Of a stretch of 64,000 bases of DNA, positions 56,841-64,000 are shown piece after piece (positions within the stretch are counted from its first letter, which is position 1; the number at the start of each line of letters is the position of its first letter). Position numbers and translations under genes: made by a program. This stretch comes from Caulobacter sp. RHG1 (GTDB taxonomy: Bacteria; Pseudomonadota; Alphaproteobacteria; Caulobacterales; Caulobacteraceae): assembly GCF_013181195.1 (NCBI RefSeq), contig NZ_SMZP01000002.1:788522-852521 (forward strand), given 5' to 3'. The notes below the pieces were generated by a model. That model saw only the letters and a program-made list of their open reading frames with translations. It was not told the origin of the DNA and ran no database searches.

Positions 56841-59132
56841 TCAGCGGCGCCACAAAGTCTGGTGCTTGCGCAATCTGACCGGAGCCGACTTGTAGGCCGG
56901 CGTGCCAGAGCGCAGGTCGTGGTCGTCCAGCGAGATCACCACATTGGTCTCGGGATAATAGGCCGCCAGGCAGCCCGGCGGGATGTCGCGCGCAACGACG
57001 GTGAAGCCCCGCGCCACCCGCTCTCCACTGTCGTCGAAGGCCGCGCCCAGGTCGACCAGGTCGCCTTCGGAGAGGCCGGCCCGCGCCATGTCGTCGGGAT
57101 TGGCGAACACGACGTCGCGGCGACCGAACACGCCGCGATAGCGGTCGTTCATCCCGTAGATGGTCGTGTTGTACTGGTCGTGGCTGCGCAAGGTGGTCAG
57201 CAGCATGACGTCCGGATCGCCCTGGCGGGGGTCGCCGCCCTTGGGATCGAACACCAGGAAGTTGGCCCTGCCGCTGGCGGTCTTCCAGACCCGATCGGTC
57301 GGCCCCACCGGCAGGCGGAAGCCGCCCGGCACGCGGACCTTGTCGTTGTAATCCTCGAAGCCTTCCGGGAAGACCCGGGCGATCAGGTCGCGCACGGCGT
57401 CGTAGTCGTCGGCCAGGGCCGGCCAGTCGACCAGCGGATCCTGGCCAAACACCGCCGAGGCGACGCCGCAGACGATGGCCGGCTCGGACATCAGGTGCTC
57501 GGACGCTGGTGGGTTGAGGCCGCGCGAGGCGTGGACCATGGACATTGAGTCCTCGACCGTCACCGACTGGCGCACCCCGGCCCGCACATCCATCTCGGTG
57601 CGGCCCAAGCACGGCAGCAAGAGCGCGTCCTTACCGATCAAGAGGTGGGTGCGATTGGGCTTGGTGGCGACGTGGACGGCCAAGTCCAGCTTGCGCATGG
57701 CCGCGAAAGTCCGCACCGGGTCGGGCGCCGCGACGGCGAAGTTGCCGCCCAGGCCCATGAACCACTTGGCATCACCGCGCTCCATGGCCGCGATCGCCTC
57801 GACCACCGTGTGGCCATGCTCGCGCGGCGGCTCGAAGCCGAACACGTCGCGGATCGAGTCCAGCATGGCCGCCGACGGCTTCTCCGCGATGCCGACCGTG
57901 CGATTGCCCTGAACGTTGGAATGACCGCGCAGCGGACAGATCCCCGCCCCCGGCCGGCCGATATTGCCCTTCAGCAGCAGCAGATTGACCAGCTGCTGCA
58001 CCGTGCCGGAGCTGTCGCGATGCTGGGTCAGCCCCATGCCGTAACAGAGGATGGTCGCCTTGGCCTTGGCGTAGATCGCCGCCGCCTCCTCGATCCGCGC
58101 TCGTGGCAGGCCGCAGCCGGCCTCGATGTCCGCCCAGTCCAGCGCGTCGATATGGGCGACAATCTCGTCGAAGCCTGTGGTGTGCTCGGCGATGAAATCG
58201 CGATCCAGCACGCCGCCGTCACGGGCGTCCAGCGCCAGCACCGCCTTCATCATGCCCTGCACGAAGGCCGCGTCGCCGCCGATGCTGACCTGGAAATAGG
58301 CCGAGGCGATCGGCGTCGAGGACAGGGTCGCCATCTCGACCGGATCCTGCGGCGAGGCGAACTTCTCCAGCGACCGCTCCTTCAACGGGTTGAAGGCCAG
58401 GATCGTCGCGCCGCGCCGGCTGGCCTCGCGCAAGGTGGCCATCATCCGCGGATGGTTGGTGCCGGGATTGTGCCCGAAGCACAGGATCAGGTCGGCGTGG
58501 TCGAAGTCCTCCAACGTCACCGAACCCTTGCCGATGCCGATCGAGTCCGGCAGGCCGACGCTGGTCGGCTCGTGGCACATGTTCGAGCAGTCGGGAAAAT
58601 TGTTGGTCCCGAACCGCCGGGCCATCAGCTGATACAGGAACGCCGCCTCGTTGCTGGCCCGGCCCGAGGCGTAGAACTCCGCTTCGTTGGGATCGCCCAG
58701 CGCCTTCAGTCCGGCGGCGGTCCGCGCAAAGGCGTCTTCCCAGCTGATCACTTTATAATGGTCGTCGGCCGGGTCGTAGGCCATCGGCTCGGTCAGCCGC
58801 CCCAGATCTTCGATCTGGTGGTCGCTCCAGGTCAGCAACTCGGTGACCGTATGCTGCAGGAAGATATCGGGCGTCGCGCGCTTGGTCGTCGCCTCCCAGG
58901 CCACCGCCTTGGCTCCATTCTCGCAGAACTCGAACGACGAGGTGTGCTTGGGGTCGGGCCAGGCGCAGCCGGGGCAGTCGAAGCCCTCGGGCTGGTTGGC
59001 CCGCATCAGGGTCTTGCCGCCCTCGATCACTGTCGCCTGGTCGACCAGGGCGCCCGCCACGGCCTTCAGCGCGTCCCAGCCACCGGCGGGATGGGTGTAG
59101 TCGCGAACCCCGGGAACTTTTGTGTCGGACAT
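56841..59132 (-). CDS. YdeP-type molybdopterin oxidoreductase (formate dehydrogenase-like)
   Basis: A 763-residue molybdoenzyme of the FdhF/YdeP group. N-terminal FDCPGCAWPDP and EFCENGAK are the Fe-S cluster region. SNMCHEPTSVGL holds the likely Mo-ligand Cys near residue 190. CFGHNPGTNHPRMM and GAGICPLRGHSNVQGNRT are cofactor-binding text. No Tat signal is seen, so it is cytoplasmic. Its substrate is unknown; E. coli YdeP is linked to acid resistance. The stop codon of fdhD overlaps its start by one base, giving coexpression with the sulfurtransferase that matures it. Confidence 0.93.
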   Translation of the reverse strand: MSDTKVPGVRDYTHPAGGWDALKAVAGALVDQATVIEGGKTLMRANQPEGFDCPGCAWPDPKHTSSFEFCENGAKAVAWEATTKRATPDIFLQHTVTELLTWSDHQIEDLGRLTEPMAYDPADDHYKVISWEDAFARTAAGLKALGDPNEAEFYASGRASNEAAFLYQLMARRFGTNNFPDCSNMCHEPTSVGLPDSIGIGKGSVTLEDFDHADLILCFGHNPGTNHPRMMATLREASRRGATILAFNPLKERSLEKFASPQDPVEMATLSSTPIASAYFQVSIGGDAAFVQGMMKAVLALDARDGGVLDRDFIAEHTTGFDEIVAHIDALDWADIEAGCGLPRARIEEAAAIYAKAKATILCYGMGLTQHRDSSGTVQQLVNLLLLKGNIGRPGAGICPLRGHSNVQGNRTVGIAEKPSAAMLDSIRDVFGFEPPREHGHTVVEAIAAMERGDAKWFMGLGGNFAVAAPDPVRTFAAMRKLDLAVHVATKPNRTHLLIGKDALLLPCLGRTEMDVRAGVRQSVTVEDSMSMVHASRGLNPPASEHLMSEPAIVCGVASAVFGQDPLVDWPALADDYDAVRDLIARVFPEGFEDYNDKVRVPGGFRLPVGPTDRVWKTASGRANFLVFDPKGGDPRQGDPDVMLLTTLRSHDQYNTTIYGMNDRYRGVFGRRDVVFANPDDMARAGLSEGDLVDLGAAFDDSGERVARGFTVVARDIPPGCLAAYYPETNVVISLDDHDLRSGTPAYKSAPVRLRKHQTLWRR

Positions 59133-59938
59133 CAGGCCGGCTCCATCTCGAACAGACGCTCGCCGCCGGCGAACACCGCATGGCCGTCGGCGCGGGCCAG
59201 GGCGACCAGGGTCAGATTGGCTTCGTTGGCCTTGGTGATGGCCAGCTCGGTCGGGGCCGAGACAGCGACCAGGATCGGGCAGCCGATTCGTACGGCCTTC
59301 TCGACCATCTCGAATGAGCAGCGGCTGGTGACGACGACGAAGCCCCGCGCCGCATCGTGGCCAACGGCCATCATCGCCCCAGCCAGCTTGTCCAGGGCGT
59401 TGTGGCGGCCGACGTCCTCGCGGACCAGAACGAGCATCCCCTCAGCATCGAAGAAGGCCGCCGCATGGGTGGCGCGGGTCAGGCGGCCCAGGGCTTGCTC
59501 GGCCTCAAGCGCCGCCAACGCCCTGGGGATCGCCGCATGAGCGATGCGCGCCCCCTGCCCCAGCATCGGCAGCGGCCGCACCGCGTCGACCAGACGCTGC
59601 ACGCCGCAGAGGCCGCAGCTGGAGCGTCCCTCCAGGTTGCGCGGCCGGGCCTTGCGGGCCAGGGCGCCGGGGGCGAAGCGGACGTCGACCAGCAGGCCGC
59701 GCTCTTCTTCCTTGATGGTGACGCCAGCGATATCGGCGGGCGCGGCGATCGCCTCGGTGACCACGAAGCCCCGCGCCAGATCCTCGACATTCTCGGGCGT
59801 GGCCATCAGCACGGTGTGCGGGCGGCCGTCCAGCGACAGGCCGACAGCCGTCTCGCGCGGCAACGGGCGTGTGAAGGGCTCCAAGGCGCGGCCAGCGCGC
59901 CACTGCTCTGCGGGGCGAGAAGCGGAAGCGGATTGCAT
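59132..59938 (-). CDS. fdhD: Formate dehydrogenase accessory sulfurtransferase FdhD
   Basis: A 268-residue protein that passes sulfur from IscS-type desulfurase to the Mo cofactor of formate dehydrogenases. The catalytic CxxC is in SSCGLCG near residue 110. FTRPLPRETAVGLSLDGRPHTVLMATP and VREDVGRHNALDKLAG (in parts) are family text. It overlaps the YdeP gene, so that enzyme is its likely client. Confidence 0.95.
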   Translation of the reverse strand: MQSASASRPAEQWRAGRALEPFTRPLPRETAVGLSLDGRPHTVLMATPENVEDLARGFVVTEAIAAPADIAGVTIKEEERGLLVDVRFAPGALARKARPRNLEGRSSCGLCGVQRLVDAVRPLPMLGQGARIAHAAIPRALAALEAEQALGRLTRATHAAAFFDAEGMLVLVREDVGRHNALDKLAGAMMAVGHDAARGFVVVTSRCSFEMVEKAVRIGCPILVAVSAPTELAITKANEANLTLVALARADGHAVFAGGERLFEMEPA

Positions 59939-60042
59939 CGCCGGACTCTAGAACCTGCCGCCGATCGCGTCACGGCGGGAATGTTCAAAACCATCGTTCC
60001 GTGAGACGTGACCACGACACAAACCTGGAGCAGTGTGGGACC

Positions 60043-61686
60043 ATGCCCGAGAGCACTTTCGACACCCGCCGCGCCCAGATGTTCCCTCGCCTGCAAACGG
60101 TCGAGATCGACCGGCTGCGGCGCTTCGGTCAGATCGTTCAGGCCAGCGCCGGCGAGGCCCTGGCCACATCGGGCGCGCCCTCGCCCGGCCTGCTTGTGAT
60201 CCTGGGCGGCCGAGTGGCGATCAGCCGCCGTGACGCCCACAACGAAAGCCAGCCGATCGTCGAGCACGCCGCCGGCCAGTTCGTCGGCGAGATCGCCCAG
60301 CTGTCGGGCCGCCCCTCGCTGGTCGACGTCACCGCCATCTCCCATGTCGAGGCCCTGCTGATCGCGCCCGATCGCCTGCGAGCAGTGCTGATCGCCGAGG
60401 CGGAGCTGGGCGAGCGGATCATGCGCGCCCTGATCCTGCGCCGGGTCAGCCTGATCGAGACCGGCGCCGGCGGCCCGATCATCGTCGGCCGCGCCGCCGA
60501 CGGCGAGGTCATCCGCCTGTCCGGCTTCCTCGCCCGCAATGGCCATCCCTACCAGCATCTGGACCCGGACACCGTCGACTGCGCCAAGGTGCTGCTGCAG
60601 CGCTTCGACGTCGACGACAGCGAGCTGCCGATGGTGCTGTGCCCCAACGGGACCATCCTGCGGAAGCCGACCAACCACCAGTTGGGCCGCTGCATCGGCC
60701 TGGTCGGCCCGATCGACGCCGAGCGGATCTACGACGTCGCCGTTGTCGGCGCGGGTCCCGCGGGTCTGGCCACCGCCGTCTACGCCGCCTCGGAAGGCCT
60801 GTCGGTTCTGGTGCTGGACACCCGCGCCTTCGGCGGCCAGGCCGGGGCCTCGGCGCGGATCGAGAACTATCTGGGCTTCCCCACCGGGATTTCCGGCATG
60901 GCCCTGATGGGGCGCGCCTACGGCCAGGCCCAGAAGTTCGGGGCCGAACTGGCCATTCCCGACGAGGTCGCCTCGCTGGACTGCCACGAGAGCGGCCCCC
61001 ACCGTTACCGCCTGGCCCTGGCCAGCGGCGAGAGCGCCCAGGCCCGCACCGTGGTGATCGCCAGCGGCGCCCGCTATCGCCGGCTGGAGGTCGAGAACCT
61101 GGACTGCTTCGAGGGCGCAGCCGTGCACTACTGGGCTTCGCCGCTGGAGGCCAAGCTGTGCGCGGGCCACGAGGTCGCCCTGGTCGGGGCCGGCAATTCG
61201 GCCGGCCAGGCGGCGGTGTTCCTGGCCAGCCAGGTCAAGAAGGTCTGGATGATCGTTCGCGGCCCCAGCCTGGCGGCGACCATGTCGCGCTACCTGATCG
61301 AGCGCATCGAGAGCACCCCCAACATCGAAGTCGTCGTCCGCAGTCAGGTCGTCGACCTGGATGGCGAGGACGGCAAGCTGGAAGCCGTCCGCTGGCGCGG
61401 GCCCGACGGCGTCGAGACCGTCAAGCCGATCAGCCACCTCTTCCTGTTCATCGGCGCCGCGCCCAACACCGCTTGGCTGGCCCAGTGCCATGTCGAGCTG
61501 GACAACCACGGCTTCGTGCGCACGGGCGCGGACCTGTCGCCCGACTGTCCGGCGCTGCAGACCAGCCGCAAGGGCGTGTTCGCGATCGGCGACGTCCGGG
61601 CCGGCTCGGTCAAGCGCGTCGCCGCCGCGGTGGGCGAAGGCGCCCAGGCCGTGGCCGCCATCCACGCCTATCTGGCGGAGGCCTGA
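60043..61686 (+). CDS. Cyclic-nucleotide-domain / thioredoxin-reductase-like fusion
   Basis: A 547-residue fusion. Residues 10-140 look like a CAP-type cyclic-nucleotide-binding domain (LLVILGGRVAISRRD, FVGEIAQLSGRPSLVDVTA). A short thioredoxin-like segment follows (PYQHLDPDTVDCAKVLL). Residues from 231 on are a TrxR-type flavin oxidoreductase with VVGAGPAGLAT for FAD and LVGAGNSAGQAA near 380 for NADPH. Where TrxR has CATC, this protein has VHYWASPLEAKLC, so it lacks the redox CxxC. It is thus unlikely to reduce thioredoxin in the standard way. The ATG at 60043 is chosen over GTG at 60001. Confidence 0.9.
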   Translation: MPESTFDTRRAQMFPRLQTVEIDRLRRFGQIVQASAGEALATSGAPSPGLLVILGGRVAISRRDAHNESQPIVEHAAGQFVGEIAQLSGRPSLVDVTAISHVEALLIAPDRLRAVLIAEAELGERIMRALILRRVSLIETGAGGPIIVGRAADGEVIRLSGFLARNGHPYQHLDPDTVDCAKVLLQRFDVDDSELPMVLCPNGTILRKPTNHQLGRCIGLVGPIDAERIYDVAVVGAGPAGLATAVYAASEGLSVLVLDTRAFGGQAGASARIENYLGFPTGISGMALMGRAYGQAQKFGAELAIPDEVASLDCHESGPHRYRLALASGESAQARTVVIASGARYRRLEVENLDCFEGAAVHYWASPLEAKLCAGHEVALVGAGNSAGQAAVFLASQVKKVWMIVRGPSLAATMSRYLIERIESTPNIEVVVRSQVVDLDGEDGKLEAVRWRGPDGVETVKPISHLFLFIGAAPNTAWLAQCHVELDNHGFVRTGADLSPDCPALQTSRKGVFAIGDVRAGSVKRVAAAVGEGAQAVAAIHAYLAEA

Positions 61687-61688
61687 CC

Positions 61689-61994
61689 ATGACCTGTACC
61701 CACGGCGACGCCATCCACACCGTCGAGCCTGGCTCGAAGGGCTGCGAGGAATGCCTGGCCGCTGGCGGCTGGTGGGTGCACCTGCGCCTGTGCCGGACCT
61801 GTGGCCACGTCGGCTGCTGCGACGACAGCCCCAGCAAGCACGCCACCGCCCACTTCTACGCGACCCGCCACCCGGTCATCGAGGGCTATGACCCGCCCGA
61901 AGGCTGGGGCTGGTGCTATGTCGACGAGGAATTCGTCGAGCTGCCGGACCAGACCGCGCAGGTCGGTCCCATCCCGCGGTTCGTGAGGGGCTGA
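61689..61994 (+). CDS. UBP-type zinc finger protein
   Basis: A 101-residue protein formed by a ZnF-UBP domain. Zinc-ligand candidates are C3, H5, C19, C22, C35, C38, C43, H51, H55 and H61, in the spacing of eukaryotic ubiquitin-hydrolase fingers (CRTCGHVGCCDD, KHATAHFYATRHPV). It starts two bases after the fusion gene stop, so the two are coexpressed. In eukaryotes this finger binds the free C-terminus of ubiquitin; bacteria lack ubiquitin, so the partner here is unknown, with the upstream reductase the best candidate. Confidence 0.9.
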   Translation: MTCTHGDAIHTVEPGSKGCEECLAAGGWWVHLRLCRTCGHVGCCDDSPSKHATAHFYATRHPVIEGYDPPEGWGWCYVDEEFVELPDQTAQVGPIPRFVRG

Positions 61995-62022
61995 GCCTGC
62001 GCGCGGCCTTGAAGGAATAGGA

Positions 62023-63306
62023 TCAGCGTGTCGCCGCCTTCTCCTCCCCGACCATGCTGGTTGCGGTGAAGGTCGGGGCCAGAAGGGCGATATCGTAGCC
62101 GAGCGCCAGTTCACGCCATTCCGGCGGTGCGGACGTCAGGTCCTTGGTCCTGAGCGTCCGGAGGTCCACCAGCATCCACGACCCCGGCGGCGTACCGGCC
62201 GGCTGTGCGAGGACGACATCCTTACGCCAGTCCGGACCCTTGTCGTCCTTCATGTCGAAGGAACGCACAGCGGCGGGCCGCCCGACGCCGGCATAGCCAG
62301 CCTGGGTCCCCTTGGCGCCCTCCACAATGATGTGCAGCGCCGTGACGCCTTCGCCGTCAGCGCGCTCGGCCACATAGGCGCCGAGGTCGCGCTGATTCAG
62401 CGGGTTGATCGACTTGTAGCCGTGGTAGGCGCCGAACTTCATCAGCACCCGGGCGCCGGGCTTCTCGGCCAGCTTGGCGGCGAACGTGCGCTTCATCAGC
62501 CGTGCGCGGCGTCCGTTGGGGTCGCCCTGGCGCGCCTGCGAGGCCTGATAGATGGCGCGGCTTTCCGTCAGCAGGCCAAACAGATAGCGGACGCGCGCGC
62601 CGCCATCCTTCGCGACCGCGCCGGCGGCCTGGTCGAGATCACCCTGCTTGGCCGAGAGCAGGAAGAGTTCGCCGGGCGAGCCCGACGCGAGCGCGGCGGC
62701 GGTCGCCTTCTCCTCTTGCGCGGCCAAGCCGGTCAAGGCGGCCCGAGCGATGGGTCCAGGTCTGGAGGCCAGCATCTCCTGAAGGAGATGGCCGCTGGCC
62801 CCCAGGAACTCCTGATCCAATCCCCAGAGCTGGAAATTCGGTCCGGCGGCGGCGGCGCAATCGCCTGCCATCTGGACTTCGTCGCGTCCGCGGAAGAAGG
62901 CGATGCCGTCCGGATGCCTGCGCGAGAAATCGGCGATCCGGGTTTCGCGGTCTTTCGATCGCATGGCGGCGTCAACAACGCGGGCCGCTTCCGGGCCGGT
63001 CTCGATGGCCATGGCGGTCAGGCCGGAGGGCGCCATCAGGCGGCAGACCTGGGTCGTGAAGGCCGGGATCTCACGGGTCATGTGGCTCTCGCCGATCATG
63101 ACATAGCGACTGGCGGCCAGGGCCTCCGACAGGACGAGCGCACCCGCGCCGGACAGACCGTCCGGCTTGACCTCAAGAGGAGCGATCGCCTGGGCGAGCC
63201 TTGAAGAGAAAGATGAGGGCGAAGCCTCCTCGGCGAGCGAGCCCGTCGCAAAGGCGCCAAGGCTGGCCAGAAGGATCGCCGACAGGCCCCGATGAATTCT
63301 ACGCAC
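62023..63306 (-). CDS. Secreted EreA/ChaN-like protein of unknown function
   Basis: A 427-residue exported protein. The GTG at 63306 with GGGGAAG upstream gives a signal peptide (LSAILLASLGAFATGSLA). The motif VMIGESHMTREIPAFTTQV near residue 65 with AMAIETGPE after it resembles the Glu/His site of the erythromycin esterase and ChaN/TIKI superfamily. A later FGAYHGYKSIN could add another active-site His. The substrate is unknown, and similarity is by motif shape only. Confidence 0.72.
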   Translation of the reverse strand: MRRIHRGLSAILLASLGAFATGSLAEEASPSSFSSRLAQAIAPLEVKPDGLSGAGALVLSEALAASRYVMIGESHMTREIPAFTTQVCRLMAPSGLTAMAIETGPEAARVVDAAMRSKDRETRIADFSRRHPDGIAFFRGRDEVQMAGDCAAAAGPNFQLWGLDQEFLGASGHLLQEMLASRPGPIARAALTGLAAQEEKATAAALASGSPGELFLLSAKQGDLDQAAGAVAKDGGARVRYLFGLLTESRAIYQASQARQGDPNGRRARLMKRTFAAKLAEKPGARVLMKFGAYHGYKSINPLNQRDLGAYVAERADGEGVTALHIIVEGAKGTQAGYAGVGRPAAVRSFDMKDDKGPDWRKDVVLAQPAGTPPGSWMLVDLRTLRTKDLTSAPPEWRELALGYDIALLAPTFTATSMVGEEKAATR

Positions 63307-63379
63307 GCGCTTCCCCGAAAACGACTCAACCCGTTGTTGTTTACCGAGGCCAGGACAGGGCGGCCAATAGAAAACGCGC

Positions 63380-63805
63380 TCAGGCCTGCGCCCCCAAGGC
63401 GTCGGCGAACAACGCCTCCAGCACCTGCAGGTCCAGATCATTCACGGACCTGAAGCGGACGCAGTATCCGGTGATCTTGGCCTTGCCGAGCCGCGCGCCG
63501 TAGGTTTCCGACAGATAGGTCTTGTCCTTCAGGCCCATGACATAGATCGACAGGCCTGACGTGTTGGCGCTGAGACCGACCCTGTAAAACGTCCTTGAGG
63601 TCCCATTGGCATAGTCGAGCGCCACCTCGCCGTATCCGATGCTGGGATTGGACACGACCTTGCCGCTGTCGTCCCGGCCATCCAGGAACCAGAGCCTGGC
63701 GTCGGGCGAGATCTCCAGGATGCGCTGATGCAGATCCAGCAGTTGCTGGCGTTTAGCCGCAGACTGCTCGCCGATGTAGCCGTCGATGCGCTCACGCACG
63801 TCCAT
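63380..63805 (-). CDS. DUF1801 domain protein
   Basis: A 141-residue cytoplasmic protein of the DUF1801/YdhG-like fold: a small alpha-beta protein with LLDLHQRILEISPDARLWFLDG and IYVMGLKDKTYLSETYGARLGKAKITGYCVRFRSVNDLDLQVLEAL (in parts). GGAGAG precedes the ATG. Function unknown. It lies between the EreA-like gene and tuf's terminator on the same strand. Confidence 0.85.
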   Translation of the reverse strand: MDVRERIDGYIGEQSAAKRQQLLDLHQRILEISPDARLWFLDGRDDSGKVVSNPSIGYGEVALDYANGTSRTFYRVGLSANTSGLSIYVMGLKDKTYLSETYGARLGKAKITGYCVRFRSVNDLDLQVLEALFADALGAQA

Positions 63806-63881
63806 GCCGTCTCTCCTGTTGGCCGGGCTTCCGCCGCCCGCTCTTGAAGAAGACGATCGAACCCCGCGAGAACCGACATGG

Positions 63882-63921
63882 CAAAAGCAAAAAGGCCCCG
63901 GAGATTGCTCTCCGGGGCCTT
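63882..63921 (-). terminator. Intrinsic terminator of tuf
   Basis: AAGGCCCCGGAGA (63892-63904) pairs perfectly with TCTCCGGGGCCTT (63909-63921) around TTGC. On the minus strand the stem is followed by a T-rich run (63882-63893). It lies 33 bases after the tuf stop. Confidence 0.92.
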
Positions 63922-63954
63922 CGCTTAGTTCAGCTGTCGCTGGGATCGATCGAT

Positions 63955-64000
<46 letters not shown>

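Overview
The window is a high-GC stretch of a Caulobacteraceae chromosome, most likely Caulobacter. Reasons: GC-rich codon use, an alphaproteobacterial S10/spc/alpha ribosomal order, an ATP12-type F1 assembly chaperone, many TonB receptors, and dispersed palindromes of the 'ATCCCCGCGAAAGCGGGGACCC' type common in Caulobacter intergenic DNA. The species was assigned by reading only. No CRISPR array, insertion sequence, prophage, rRNA or tRNA gene was seen.

Layout. 173-3036: sulfate activation (cysD, fused cysNC). 3114-7496: an MFS gene whose tail is built from a palindromic repeat, metG, a ynfA-like gene and an ATP12 chaperone. 7589-11666: a DUF1800/DUF1501 pair, rluC and crcB. 11829-17173: a protein with a possible degenerate GGDEF domain, a lipoprotein, a second pseudouridine synthase, rarA and an HtrA-like protease. 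17249-19765: a TetA-like exporter and a VOC/ArsR/SRPBCC operon. 19868-28239: two tandem TonB receptors (one with an N-terminal STN signalling domain), a divergent ECF sigma/FecR pair and a secreted M20 amidohydrolase, which together look like a cell-surface-signalled nutrient uptake locus. 28412-37684: a small HTH-like protein, a stress-type glycine-rich protein, otsA/otsB, a frameshifted OFA-type MFS gene, a phosphodiesterase, an ABC-2 exporter, a sugar acetyltransferase and a GST.

37816-52275, minus strand: 27 genes of the S10, spc and alpha ribosomal operons in canonical order. The block is tight from rpsJ to rpmD. From there to rplQ it is broken by intrinsic terminators, palindromes and at least one good internal promoter.

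52894-64000: an 11.7 kb block of unrelated genes lies between rpsJ and the 3' end of tuf, genes that adjoin in many bacteria. It holds a porin-like barrel, a repeat-built GIN/DUF2807 protein, a cupin/GNAT pair, a YdeP-type molybdoenzyme with fdhD, and, divergent from fdhD, a cyclic-nucleotide-domain/thioredoxin-reductase-like fusion (lacking the CxxC pair) followed 2 bp later by a UBP-type zinc finger protein. An EreA/ChaN-like secreted protein and a DUF1801 protein complete it.

The observations most worth a second look are the cNMP-TrxR/UBP pair, the sigma/FecR/STN-receptor/amidohydrolase locus, the partition of the spc/alpha operon, the 1-nt frameshift in the OFA transporter, and the degenerate GGDEF candidate.
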